Assembly (NCBI GenBank): GCA_002352365.1
Contig: DEIJ01000036.1
Location: 1-32,642 of the forward strand
Reading direction: 5' to 3'
DNA: 32,642 nucleotides
Origin: Dehalococcoidia bacterium UBA2777
GTDB lineage: Bacteria; Chloroflexota; Dehalococcoidia; UBA2247; UBA2777
Part shown: positions 22,630 through 30,534 of the stretch, one piece after another
How positions within the stretch are numbered: the first letter of the stretch is position 1
Layout: every line of letters starts with the position of its first letter
Made by a program: the position numbers and the translations under genes
The notes under the pieces: model-generated
Told to the model about the DNA's origin: nothing
Databases searched by the model: none
The model's input: the letters and a program-made list of their open reading frames with translations, nothing else

Positions 22630-23406
22630 TTAAACGCTTTGAACTTTTCTATAAGCCAAAAGAGCAGTAGCGGCTATAAATAGAACCAGTGAGAAAATAT
22701 GCGCCTGATGCAAGGGCCCCAGGACTTCGGGCTCGGCTCTTACCCAGCTAATAAAGAAGCGCCCGAAGGAATACATGGCCATTGAAATAAGGAAAAGCGA
22801 GCCCTCTGGTCGGATTTTTCCTCGCAGTCGCCATAATGTGGCCACAATGGCTAGATCCCAAATAATCTCATAAATCGGTGCTGGATGGGTGGCTACCCCC
22901 CACATCCCCCGGGGGACTAAAGCGCCAGGATGAGTATAGGTAACGCTCCAGGGCAGAGAGGTTGAGGTACCACAAGCGTCGCCATTTATGGTGCAGCCAA
23001 TCCTCCCTATAGCTAAGCCGATGATTAGAGCTGGGGCAGCAGCATCGGCAAAGCGCCATAAGGAGAATCTCTTTATCCGGGCACAGACTACCACCGCCAA
23101 TACCCCGCCTATAAGCCCTCCATACCAGGCTAACCCCCCGTCCCAAAAGGCAATTATTTTCCCCGGATAGCAGGTATAGTAATCTAAATTATCCAGAATA
23201 TGAACTGCTCTGGCACCCAATAGGCCGAGAACTATCGCCCAAATTATAGCGGAATAGATGGCCTCCTCGGCGATGCCACTACCTTTTGCTGAGCGCAAGG
23301 TTAGCAGAACACCCACGATCATGGCCAAAGCCATGATAACCCCGTGCCAACTGACGGTAACCACGCCTAGCTCGATGATGTTGGGGTCAATCCCGATATC
23401 CAACAA
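22630..23406 (-). CDS. lgt: prolipoprotein diacylglyceryl transferase
   Basis: A 258-residue Lgt with about seven membrane helices. The signature GRIGCTINGDACG (134-146) stands for GRxGNFxNxExxG, and GRFFISWVRAEPE near the end supplies the late arginine. It moves diacylglyceryl from phosphatidylglycerol to the lipobox cysteine of prelipoproteins. The position of E. coli His103 (FHGGL) is tyrosine here (WYGGLIGG, Y95), as some Gram-positive-type enzymes also lack it. Two adjacent TTG codons serve as start; GAGGAGG better suits the second (23403). Last in the operon with ftsY and two M16 lipoprotein genes, after a 135-base gap. Confidence 0.92.
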   Translation of the reverse strand: MLDIGIDPNIIELGVVTVSWHGVIMALAMIVGVLLTLRSAKGSGIAEEAIYSAIIWAIVLGLLGARAVHILDNLDYYTCYPGKIIAFWDGGLAWYGGLIGGVLAVVVCARIKRFSLWRFADAAAPALIIGLAIGRIGCTINGDACGTSTSLPWSVTYTHPGALVPRGMWGVATHPAPIYEIIWDLAIVATLWRLRGKIRPEGSLFLISMAMYSFGRFFISWVRAEPEVLGPLHQAHIFSLVLFIAATALLAYRKVQSV

Positions 23407-23541
23407 TGCCTCCTCACTTCATGTTTCTCGGTAACTTGCCACCGGTCTTGCCAGCCCTTGCTGAGCCAGGGAATAGAGAGTAACTGGATGAGGATGCCAG
23501 GCCAACCTTGCTGGATTGCCATCCACATATAGTGGAGAGGG

Positions 23542-24459
23542 TCAGCTGAAGAGCGCCTCCACAAAGGTCTGGGCCTCAAAGGGAGCCAGATCATCCAAAG
23601 TTTCACCAGTGCCGACAAATTGAATGGGGATTTTCAATTGGTCAGCAATAGCCAGCACAATCCCTCCTTTGGCGGTACTATCCAGCTTGGCCAAAATAAT
23701 CCCGCTGACATTTACCGCCTCGGTAAAATATCTGGCCTGAGCCAAACCATTCTGCCCGGTAGTGGCATCAAGGACTAGGAGCACTTCGCTAGGTGCTAAA
23801 GGATCAATTCTTTGCATTACTCGGCGAATTTTCTTAAGCTCTTCCATCAGGTTGAACTTAGTATGAAGGCGGCCAGCAGTATCAACGATAACCACCTCGA
23901 GATTACGGCTTTTCGCCGCCTGAAGGGCATCAAAGACTACTGCCCCAGGATCAGCGCCAGGCTGATGAGCTACGGTGTGGGCACCTACCCGTTCACCCCA
24001 CAGTTTGAGCTGGTCAATAGCTGCTGCCCTGAAGGTATCTGCGGCAGCCAGCAAGACCTTCTTCCCCTCCTGTTCAAAACTATAAGCGAGCTTAGCAATG
24101 CTAGTTGTCTTGCCTGAACCATTCACCCCTACCACCAGGATAACCTTAGGTGATATATTTTCGGCTTTTGACTTCAGCTCGGCTCTATCAACCATCAAGA
24201 TTTTGATCATCTCCTCTTTCAAGGCAGCATGCACCTGGTGAGTTGTTTGAAGTCTTTCCTCCCTCACCCGCTCCTTTGTCGCCCGAATAAGTTTAGCCGC
24301 GGTATCAACTCCTACATCGGCAGCGATGAGCAGTTCCTCTAGCTCTTCCCATATCCCTTCCTCTATTGAGGGGCGCTCGAAAAGACCCTTCACTTTGCCA
24401 AACCAAGTCTCTCGGCTTCGCTTTAACGCCTGCTCCGTCTTTTTAAATGGACTTAGCAC
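23542..24459 (-). CDS. ftsY: signal recognition particle receptor FtsY
   Basis: A 305-residue SRP-type GTPase without the long acidic A domain of E. coli. The N domain helix bundle covers about 1-90 (EELEELLIAADVGVDTA). G-domain motifs follow: GVNGSGKTTSIAKLAY (P-loop), ADTFRAAAIDQL, DTAGRLHTKFNLMEEL, AKLDSTAKGG (G4, with A for the usual T), and FVGTGETLDDLAPF at the end. It docks ribosome-SRP complexes at the membrane for co-translational insertion. GTG start with AGGGGAG six bases upstream; it overlaps the amidohydrolase gene by seven bases, so the two are coupled. Confidence 0.95.
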   Translation of the reverse strand: MLSPFKKTEQALKRSRETWFGKVKGLFERPSIEEGIWEELEELLIAADVGVDTAAKLIRATKERVREERLQTTHQVHAALKEEMIKILMVDRAELKSKAENISPKVILVVGVNGSGKTTSIAKLAYSFEQEGKKVLLAAADTFRAAAIDQLKLWGERVGAHTVAHQPGADPGAVVFDALQAAKSRNLEVVIVDTAGRLHTKFNLMEELKKIRRVMQRIDPLAPSEVLLVLDATTGQNGLAQARYFTEAVNVSGIILAKLDSTAKGGIVLAIADQLKIPIQFVGTGETLDDLAPFEAQTFVEALFS

Positions 24460-25241
24460 TCTTGGCTCCCCTGATATTGTGAGGTAAGATCAAATAATTT
24501 GACAGCATTTTCAGACAGAATTAGCTTTTTCTCTGTCTCACTGAGGCCTATGATGTCAAACTTGGGTAATTCAACTACATAATGGCTTCCAGTGGGAGTC
24601 TCTGAGCCAAATAAAAATCTCTCCGCACCCAATATCCTCACCCCAAATTTCACTCCGGCAGGCAAGATGGTTGAGGTTTCAATAAACAGATTTTTGTTGT
24701 CCAGGCCGGCTTTAATGCTCTCAAAGACGTATTCAATGCAACCCCCCATATGCCCGATTATAAATGTAGACTCGGGGTATCTCGAAGCAAGCTCACTGAT
24801 CTCCAAAGGAGAAGCCCCAGGCCCGGAATGGATAAAAATAGGCAGGCCAAGTTGAGAGGCCTTATCTATGATCGGACTTATAACCCCATCGCTAAGTTTA
24901 AACTGGTGGAGCATGGGGTGGATTTTAACACAAACAATTCCCCCCTGGCGGAACTCTTGCTCAAATTCCTCTATCGCCCTCCTTTTCCAGGGATTTACAC
25001 ATAAGGCACCAAATAGCTTCCCGGAATATTTCTTGATCGCAGTTATCACCCACTCATTCTTGAAATCCCGATCCCTGGTATTCCCCAAAGCCTCAGGATC
25101 TCTTACAGAAAGAGGCATTATGGGGAAGACTATCGCCTTATCAACTCGATATTCCTCCATCAGAGCTACCAGAGCATCTTCGGGACTGGTTTCCCGACCG
25201 ATTAAGGCACCGCCAATGTGGGCATGAGCATCTACTATCAT
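24453..25241 (-). CDS. amidohydrolase 2 (TIM-barrel metal-dependent hydrolase)
   Basis: A 262-residue amidohydrolase-2 protein. It begins MIVDAHAHIGG (metal HxH), then VKIHPMLHQFKL, LPIFIHSGPGASPLEI, FIIGHMGGCIEYVF and FLFGSETPTGSHYV. The final metal or base position, normally Asp in GSDxP, is Glu (GSETP). Family members are decarboxylases or hydrolases with one catalytic metal; the substrate cannot be told. ATG 25241 has AGGA eight bases upstream; GTG 25259, in a GTGA overlap with the preceding M16 stop, is the alternative. It is transcribed between M16 peptidase and ftsY genes, a housekeeping-like setting without metabolic clues. Confidence 0.82.
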   Translation of the reverse strand: MIVDAHAHIGGALIGRETSPEDALVALMEEYRVDKAIVFPIMPLSVRDPEALGNTRDRDFKNEWVITAIKKYSGKLFGALCVNPWKRRAIEEFEQEFRQGGIVCVKIHPMLHQFKLSDGVISPIIDKASQLGLPIFIHSGPGASPLEISELASRYPESTFIIGHMGGCIEYVFESIKAGLDNKNLFIETSTILPAGVKFGVRILGAERFLFGSETPTGSHYVVELPKFDIIGLSETEKKLILSENAVKLFDLTSQYQGSQEC

Positions 25242-25252
25242 GTCAACCGTCC

Positions 25253-26542
25253 TCACCATAAAGGGATTATAGCTACATAGGTATAATTATCCTTGAAATA
25301 CTTATCGGCTACACTCTCTATATCCTCACAAGTTAACTCTTCTATCTTCCCCCTAAGCTCATCATCAAAATCATAGGGCAAACCATACAGCTCGTACCAG
25401 ACAAGCTGGGGAGCTTTTTCCCAGCTTGTCTGGCCCCCCCTGGCTATTTTTCCTAAAACAGCAGTCTTGTGCTGCTCCATATCCTCCTCGCTTATCCCCT
25501 CTTTCACTCCTCGGATCACCCCAAGAATAACCTGTCTCGCCTGGTCAAGATTTTCTTTTTTGTTCAAGTCACAAAAGGCCACTAAACAGCCGCTGTTGGC
25601 GAATTCAAGGTAGGTAACATGAGCAGCATAAGACCAGCCCCTTTCCTCCCGTATCTGGTCAAATATCTTCTCCCCCAGATAGCTTTGGAGGAAAAGAACT
25701 TGCGGATATAGTTGATCCCTGAGAGTGGGCACCGAGTAACCTATGGCTAAAGCCGCTGAAGCCACCCATCTTTGCTCCTCCGCTTCCTTTATCGAAGTAT
25801 GCTCCTCCTCGATCACCTCAGGTATAGAAACAGGGGAAGAGGAAAACTTGCCGAAAACCTCCTCTACTGCCCCCCTCACCTCAGCCGAATCCAAATCTCC
25901 AACCACGGCAAGTATCATGTTGCTTGGCTGATAATATCGGGTGTAAAAATCCACCAGATCCTGCCGATTTATCTTGGCCAATGTCTGCGGACGACCTTCG
26001 GGCGGATAGCTATAAGCGCTAGCAAAGTGGGTTTGGGTGAACAGTCTTATAACCTCCCTCCAGATGATTCGCTGCCTGCTTGCTTGCTGGATAAGGGTGG
26101 CTCTTGCCCTACCAACCTCTTCCTCAGGGAAAGTGGCATTAAAGGTGACATCAGCCATAATTGCCAGTATCTCCCCAGAAAATTCGTTTAATACGCTTGA
26201 GGTTAACATCGCGTAATCTTCAGTCACCCCCGGGGTCAGAGTAGCCCCTATATCTTCTACCTGAGAAGCTATCTCCACGGCGCTCCTCTTTTCTGTTCCC
26301 TTCAATAACATCTGGTGGACGAAGTTTCTTATTCCCAAGTTATGTTCATCCTCCAGGGAACAAGGCAGCTTCACCAGTAACACCATAGAAGCAATATCAA
26401 AACCTTTAACTTCCTGAACCAGCAGGGTTAAGCCATTATCCAAAACCGTCTTTTGAACTTCCCCCTGTTCGCTGGCACAGCTAGGTAAGAAGGAAGATGC
26501 CAAGATGATGGCCGAAAATATGGCTAAAATTCTTGGCTTCAT
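25253..26542 (-). CDS. M16-family lipoprotein, catalytically inactive partner
   Basis: A 429-residue M16 protein with an N-terminal signal (ILAIFSAIILASSFLPSC) ending in a lipobox cysteine at C22. The zinc motif HxxEH is destroyed: the aligned segment is RNFVHQMLLKGTEKR (N73, H76, Q77), so it cannot cleave by itself. The C-terminal half keeps the substrate-clamping R-Y region (IREERGWSYAAHV). This matches alpha-type partners in mitochondrial processing peptidase and PqqFG-like pairs. ATG start in an ATGA overlap with the active paralogue upstream, with GGAGGTGA before it. It most likely forms a membrane-anchored heterodimer with that neighbour. Confidence 0.88.
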   Translation of the reverse strand: MKPRILAIFSAIILASSFLPSCASEQGEVQKTVLDNGLTLLVQEVKGFDIASMVLLVKLPCSLEDEHNLGIRNFVHQMLLKGTEKRSAVEIASQVEDIGATLTPGVTEDYAMLTSSVLNEFSGEILAIMADVTFNATFPEEEVGRARATLIQQASRQRIIWREVIRLFTQTHFASAYSYPPEGRPQTLAKINRQDLVDFYTRYYQPSNMILAVVGDLDSAEVRGAVEEVFGKFSSSPVSIPEVIEEEHTSIKEAEEQRWVASAALAIGYSVPTLRDQLYPQVLFLQSYLGEKIFDQIREERGWSYAAHVTYLEFANSGCLVAFCDLNKKENLDQARQVILGVIRGVKEGISEEDMEQHKTAVLGKIARGGQTSWEKAPQLVWYELYGLPYDFDDELRGKIEELTCEDIESVADKYFKDNYTYVAIIPLW

Positions 26543-27852
26543 TTCACCTCCGGGGTAAAGATCAACACGGCATAATTATCTCTACCCAAATATTTTTGGC
26601 ACACTCTCTGCACCTCCTCAGCAGTAACCTTATCTACATTGCCTAGCAAGTTATTGTAGAAATCGAAATCGGCTATGGTGGCAAAAAGCCCCAAGTGAAG
26701 GGCTATATCCACGGCCTTCTCATCTGCCCGCTGAAAATCGCTTTTATACAGCGACTTTGCTCTCCGCAGTTCCTCTTCGGTTATATTCCCCACCTTTATA
26801 TCCGCTATCTCGGCAAAGATTATCTGCTTTACTTTGTCTATATTCTCCGGGCTCAACGCTACCAGGAAACAGATAGCCCCTGGCTCGTACGAGGGCTCAG
26901 AGATGAGGTATATCTCAGAGGCCAGCCCAGATTCGATGATTCGCTGATCCAGTCGGCTACTTTTTCCTCCGCTCAGCATATAGCCAAGGACTTGTAGTGG
27001 ATAGAAATCAGCATCTAAGGCCTTTACCCCGTGCCAGCCGATCATAATGAAAGCTAAGGGAAAGCCTTTGGTTTCTATTTTCCCCCGGGGTGACTCGATC
27101 GGCCTTTGCTCGGGGAACTTCACCTCCTGAGGCTCGCCTTGCCTTAAGGCAGAGCACTTCTGTTTCACTTGGGGCAGTATTTTTGAAGTTTCAAAATCAC
27201 CCACCAAAGCGAGCGTCATCCTATTTGCCGTATAGTGGGTGTAGAAAAAGGTGGCAAGATCTGCCAGAGTCATCTTTTCCACTGTCTGGGGTGGCCCAGC
27301 TACTGGCCTTCTATAGGGGTGAACTTCATACAGCAAAGAAGGGAATTCGCTATACAAAGCTGAAATAGGGTTTGACTCCATCGCGGAGATTTCGGCCAGA
27401 ATCACCCCTTTTTCTTTGTCGAACTCCTCCTCATCCAAAGAAGGATTCAGGAACATATCCAAAATTATATCTAAAGCAGCATCAAATTTCTCCTGTGGTG
27501 CCTCAATATAGTAAACTACAAAATCATAACTGGTACCAGCATTGCACATACCACCTATATCATCTACATAATCGAAGACCGGTTTTTCTCTGGTATAGCT
27601 TTCCTGAAATAGCAGGTGCTCCAAGAAATGGCTTGCCCCATTGCTGGCATCATCCTCATAGAGTGCCCCCGTTCTTACCGCCATGGTCATAGCCACAACT
27701 GGGGAAGAATGAAGCTCTTTGGTAACCACGGTAAGCCCGTTCTCCAAAGTGGTGACCTCGATTTCCCGCACTTCTTTGGTGGCGCAAGAGGGCAAGATCA
27801 TCCCCAAAAACATAATTGCAGTCACCATCAAGGCTATTCCTTTTACTTGCAT
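26539..27852 (-). CDS. M16-family zinc peptidase lipoprotein, active subunit
   Basis: A 437-residue M16B-like peptidase. The signal peptide ends at ILPSC (C23), a lipobox with proline at -2, so it is probably anchored on the outer face of the membrane after Lgt action. The inverted zinc motif is HFLEH (H75, E78, H79) with E154 75 residues on in GVILAEISAMES, the usual spacing. GGKSSRLDQRIIESGLASEIY supplies the C-terminal R-Y substrate region. It should degrade short unfolded peptides in a clam-shell chamber. ATG 27852 is chosen for GGAGG seven bases upstream and for the signal peptide; the frame runs 19 codons further. First gene of the operon. Confidence 0.9.
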   Translation of the reverse strand: MQVKGIALMVTAIMFLGMILPSCATKEVREIEVTTLENGLTVVTKELHSSPVVAMTMAVRTGALYEDDASNGASHFLEHLLFQESYTREKPVFDYVDDIGGMCNAGTSYDFVVYYIEAPQEKFDAALDIILDMFLNPSLDEEEFDKEKGVILAEISAMESNPISALYSEFPSLLYEVHPYRRPVAGPPQTVEKMTLADLATFFYTHYTANRMTLALVGDFETSKILPQVKQKCSALRQGEPQEVKFPEQRPIESPRGKIETKGFPLAFIMIGWHGVKALDADFYPLQVLGYMLSGGKSSRLDQRIIESGLASEIYLISEPSYEPGAICFLVALSPENIDKVKQIIFAEIADIKVGNITEEELRRAKSLYKSDFQRADEKAVDIALHLGLFATIADFDFYNNLLGNVDKVTAEEVQRVCQKYLGRDNYAVLIFTPEVK

Positions 27853-27897
27853 CTTTTTGCCTCCACGGACAGCTTTACCTCTTCTCCCACACGCTGT

Positions 27898-27926
27898 ATT
27901 ATGCATCAATGAAAGGGTTTGTTCAA
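27898..27926 (-). promoter_or_regulatory. promoter of the M16-amidohydrolase-ftsY-lgt operon
   Basis: Minus strand: TTGAAC (27926-27921), 17-base spacer, CATAAT (27903-27898), about 45 bases before ATG 27852. It overlaps the opposing promoter in the -35 region, so the two may compete. Confidence 0.42.
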
Positions 27927-27946
27927 GCTTACCGATAGGCTGTAAT
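27919..27946 (+). promoter_or_regulatory. promoter of the phosphatase-tatD-radical SAM operon
   Basis: TTGTTC (27919-27924), 16-base spacer, TGTAAT (27941-27946), ending 18 bases before ATG 27964. Moderate match; the -35 shares bases with that of the divergent promoter. Confidence 0.3.
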
Positions 27947-27963
27947 TCAGCGAAGAGGATGAT

Positions 27964-28803
27964 ATGGAAAATCTCGCCGATATCGTCGAAAACCCTGATG
28001 TGGTATCAAGCCTAAAAATTGACCAGAGGGAGGATTTGCTCTGCGAAGCAGAAAGAGCCTTTGAGCGAAAGCAAAATTTGGTGGAGCTAAAATCGGGGCA
28101 GGTGATTTTTGTGGGGGATACCCATGGCGATTTTCAGGCCACTAAATATATTATCAGCAAATATCTGAAGCCAGAAAACAAGTTGGTATTTTTAGGCGAC
28201 TATGTGGATAGGGGGCCAAATTCAGCGGAAAACATCGACTATCTTTTGGCGTTAAAATTATTCTATCCAGATAGTCTATTTTTGCTTATGGGAAATCACG
28301 AAGGCCGCAGCGTTATCGAGTTCTATCCCGCCGATTTTTGGCAGGGGCTTGATCCCAAGCTTCATAAGCACTATTCCTCTACGCTGTCTAAGCTACCGCT
28401 GGCGGCAACTACCCCAAATGGGGTAATTGCCTTACATGGGGCGTTACCGGATATCGAACACCCAGAGGATATAAACAAAATAAAACTTGGCACCGAGTTG
28501 TGGAGGCAAATAACCTGGGGAGACTTTAGGGAGGGGAGGGGGAGATTCTTGGGGGATGATATGCTTACCGGAAGGCCTCAATTCGGTCAAGATTATTTCG
28601 ACAAGATAATGAATAGATTGGGGAAAAATGTGCTGATCAGATCGCATCAGCCGGATGCAAGTAAGTTTATGTACCACAAAAGGTGCCTAACGATTTTTAC
28701 TTCCTCTGCCTATCGCCTGATCGTCCCTCAAAGAACGATAGCCATCGCTCGTTTAGACAAAGAGATCAAAACAGCCGATGATATCGTAATTGAAATAATT
28801 TAA
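27964..28803 (+). CDS. PPP-family serine/threonine-type protein phosphatase
   Basis: A 279-residue phosphatase with the full PPP signature: GDTHGD (51-56), GDYVDRG (78-84), GNHEGR (110-115), an ALHGALP histidine near 155 and the late RSHQP. PPP enzymes use two metals to remove phosphate from Ser/Thr (or act as Ap4A-hydrolase-like enzymes). The N-terminal 45 residues are an extra helical lead. ATG 27964 with AGAGGA upstream. It diverges from the M16 genes and precedes tatD by only eight bases. A matching Ser/Thr kinase is not in the window, so its target is unknown. Confidence 0.87.
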   Translation: MENLADIVENPDVVSSLKIDQREDLLCEAERAFERKQNLVELKSGQVIFVGDTHGDFQATKYIISKYLKPENKLVFLGDYVDRGPNSAENIDYLLALKLFYPDSLFLLMGNHEGRSVIEFYPADFWQGLDPKLHKHYSSTLSKLPLAATTPNGVIALHGALPDIEHPEDINKIKLGTELWRQITWGDFREGRGRFLGDDMLTGRPQFGQDYFDKIMNRLGKNVLIRSHQPDASKFMYHKRCLTIFTSSAYRLIVPQRTIAIARLDKEIKTADDIVIEII

Positions 28804-28810
28804 ACCCAAA

Positions 28811-29575
28811 ATGTACCCACTGATCGATTCGCACGCTCATTTAGAGGAGCTCTCAAACCTTGAATCGGCTATCAAGAGAGCCAAGGATGGGGAGGTAATT
28901 GCCATAATTGCTGTTGGCTCAGACTATGAATCAAACCACCAGGTACTGGAGATAGCCGAAAAATACCCCTCCTTTGTCTATCCGGCGCTTGGCTTGCATC
29001 CCTGGAGTTCAGCCACACTGGCCCAAAGCTTGGAGCACCATCTTCACTTCATCGAAGATAACATTGCGGGTATAGTAGCTATAGGCGAAGTAGGACTGGA
29101 TTATCACAAAGAGCTGTTGAAATCGGCGAGCAAAGATTACCAACAGAGCATACTCCGAAACCTCCTGGAGCTGGCTGAAAAATATGAGAAGCCAGTGATA
29201 ATTCATTCCCGCTATGCCTGGAGGGATGCCCTGAGTTTAGTCGAGGATACTAGGATCAAGAAGGCAGTGTTTCACTGGTATACTGGCCCACTAAATGTAC
29301 TAAGAGAAGCTCAAGATAAAGGTTACCTTGTCTCTGCTACCCTGGCTGCTGAATATCATGAAGAACATAAAAGAGCGATAAGAGAGGTGCCCCTGGAGAG
29401 CTTGCTACTAGAAACAGATTCCCCGGTAGTATATCGGGAGCATAAATCCGAGCCGGCTGATGTCACAAGAGTTCTGAATGCAGTGGCCAAATTAAAAGAT
29501 TTCACACCAAGCATAGTAGCGGATAAAACTACTGAAAACGCACTGAGGTTCTACGAGATATCACACCTCCACTAA
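28811..29575 (+). CDS. TatD-family metal-dependent deoxyribonuclease
   Basis: A 254-residue TatD protein of usual length: IDSHAHLEEL at the start, ALGLHPW, AIGEVGLDYHK, VIIHSRYAW, AVFHWYTGP where HCFSG is common, and LLLETDSPVV (catalytic Asp). These TIM-barrel enzymes act as 3' exonucleases or D-aminoacyl-tRNA-deacylase-like hydrolases. The short middle and the HWYTG variant are more like archaeal and QatD-type members than E. coli TatD. It sits eight bases after the phosphatase and ten before the radical SAM gene; no strong ribosome site precedes it. Confidence 0.87.
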   Translation: MYPLIDSHAHLEELSNLESAIKRAKDGEVIAIIAVGSDYESNHQVLEIAEKYPSFVYPALGLHPWSSATLAQSLEHHLHFIEDNIAGIVAIGEVGLDYHKELLKSASKDYQQSILRNLLELAEKYEKPVIIHSRYAWRDALSLVEDTRIKKAVFHWYTGPLNVLREAQDKGYLVSATLAAEYHEEHKRAIREVPLESLLLETDSPVVYREHKSEPADVTRVLNAVAKLKDFTPSIVADKTTENALRFYEISHLH

Positions 29576-29585
29576 CCCGCTAGGA

Positions 29586-30518
29586 ATGGTAGCTATGGAG
29601 CCAAGTTACCTTAAACTATACCGAAGTGGAGAGCTAGACCGAAGGATAGATAGCCTATATAGCATCCTGGAAAGCTGCCAGCTTTGCCCTAGAGGGTGTA
29701 AGAAGAATAGACTAAAGGATGAGAAAGGATATTGCCGATCAGGCAAGGATTTAGTGGTCTCGGCAATTCATCCCCATTTCGGAGAGGAGAAGCCACTGGT
29801 TGGCCGAGGTGGCTCGGGAACAGTGTTTCTCACCAATTGCAACCTGGGCTGCATATATTGCCAAAACTACGAGATAAGTCACCTGGGGCAGGGTCGCCCG
29901 CTGACCTGCCACGAGTTGGCTCAAGGCATGCTCTGGTTACAAAATAATGGCTGTCATAACATAAATTTCGTCACTCCAACACACTTTGCACCCCAACTGG
30001 TCAAAAGCATCAAGGTAGCTATCGACAAAGGGCTTAGGGTACCCATAGTTTATAATTGTGGTGGATATGAGAATGTAAATACCATAAGGTTACTTGAGGA
30101 CATCGTCGACATCTATATGCCCGACATAAAATATGGCGATGCTGGAAATGCTAAAAAATATTCCCATGCACCAGATTATTTTGACCGCTGCACCGAAGCA
30201 GTCAAAGAGATGCACCGCCAGGTTGGCAACCTAAAACTTGATGGCCACGGGATAGCCCAAAGGGGCCTGCTGATAAGGCATCTGGTTTTACCCAACGATA
30301 TTGCCGGAAGCAGGCAGGTGCTGAAGTTTATCGCTACGGAGATCTCCAAAGATAGTTACCTAAATATAATGTTCCAGTATAGGCCGATGTACAAAGCCAA
30401 AGAATATGAAGAGCTTAATAGAAGGCCTTACTTGAGTGAATGTGACAAGGCAATAGATATAGCTTTAGAACTAGGGCTACATTGCGGTTTTAACAGAGAA
30501 TACCTACTAAGAGCATGA
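29586..30518 (+). CDS. radical SAM protein, PflX-like (COG1313)
   Basis: A 310-residue radical SAM enzyme. The cluster motif is CNLGCIYC (C85, C89, C92), followed by QNYEIS, the PflX hallmark. Upstream a cysteine-rich lead C31-x2-C34-x3-C38-x11-C50 (CQLCPRGCKKNR) suggests a second metal centre, and SAIHPHFGEEKPLVGRGGSG is the conserved family block. The name recalls pyruvate formate-lyase activating enzymes, but no glycyl-radical enzyme is nearby and the true substrate of this family is not settled. ATG 29586 or 29595 could be the start. Last in its operon and convergent with livM. Confidence 0.87.
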   Translation: MVAMEPSYLKLYRSGELDRRIDSLYSILESCQLCPRGCKKNRLKDEKGYCRSGKDLVVSAIHPHFGEEKPLVGRGGSGTVFLTNCNLGCIYCQNYEISHLGQGRPLTCHELAQGMLWLQNNGCHNINFVTPTHFAPQLVKSIKVAIDKGLRVPIVYNCGGYENVNTIRLLEDIVDIYMPDIKYGDAGNAKKYSHAPDYFDRCTEAVKEMHRQVGNLKLDGHGIAQRGLLIRHLVLPNDIAGSRQVLKFIATEISKDSYLNIMFQYRPMYKAKEYEELNRRPYLSECDKAIDIALELGLHCGFNREYLLRA

Positions 30519-30534
30519 AGAAGAGCTCAGTAGG
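30503..30534. terminator. hairpin across the convergent stops, possible bidirectional terminator
   Basis: CCTACT plus GAGC (30503-30508, 30511-30514) pair with GCTC plus AGTAGG (30525-30534): ten base pairs with a two-base bulge and a ten-base loop. It covers the stop codons of both the radical SAM gene and livM. There is no T-tract in either direction. Confidence 0.35.

Noticed and set aside
23407..23541. Short minus-strand frame between ftsY and lgt (MWMAIQQGWPG...)
   Set aside because: No ribosome site, runs into lgt in another frame, no recognised family; treated as spacer, though a remnant small protein cannot be excluded.
28811..30518. TatD plus phosphatase plus radical SAM genes as a Qat-like defence system
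   Set aside because: No QatA ATPase or QatB/QatC (QueC-like) partners are present; the motifs fit ordinary housekeeping families.
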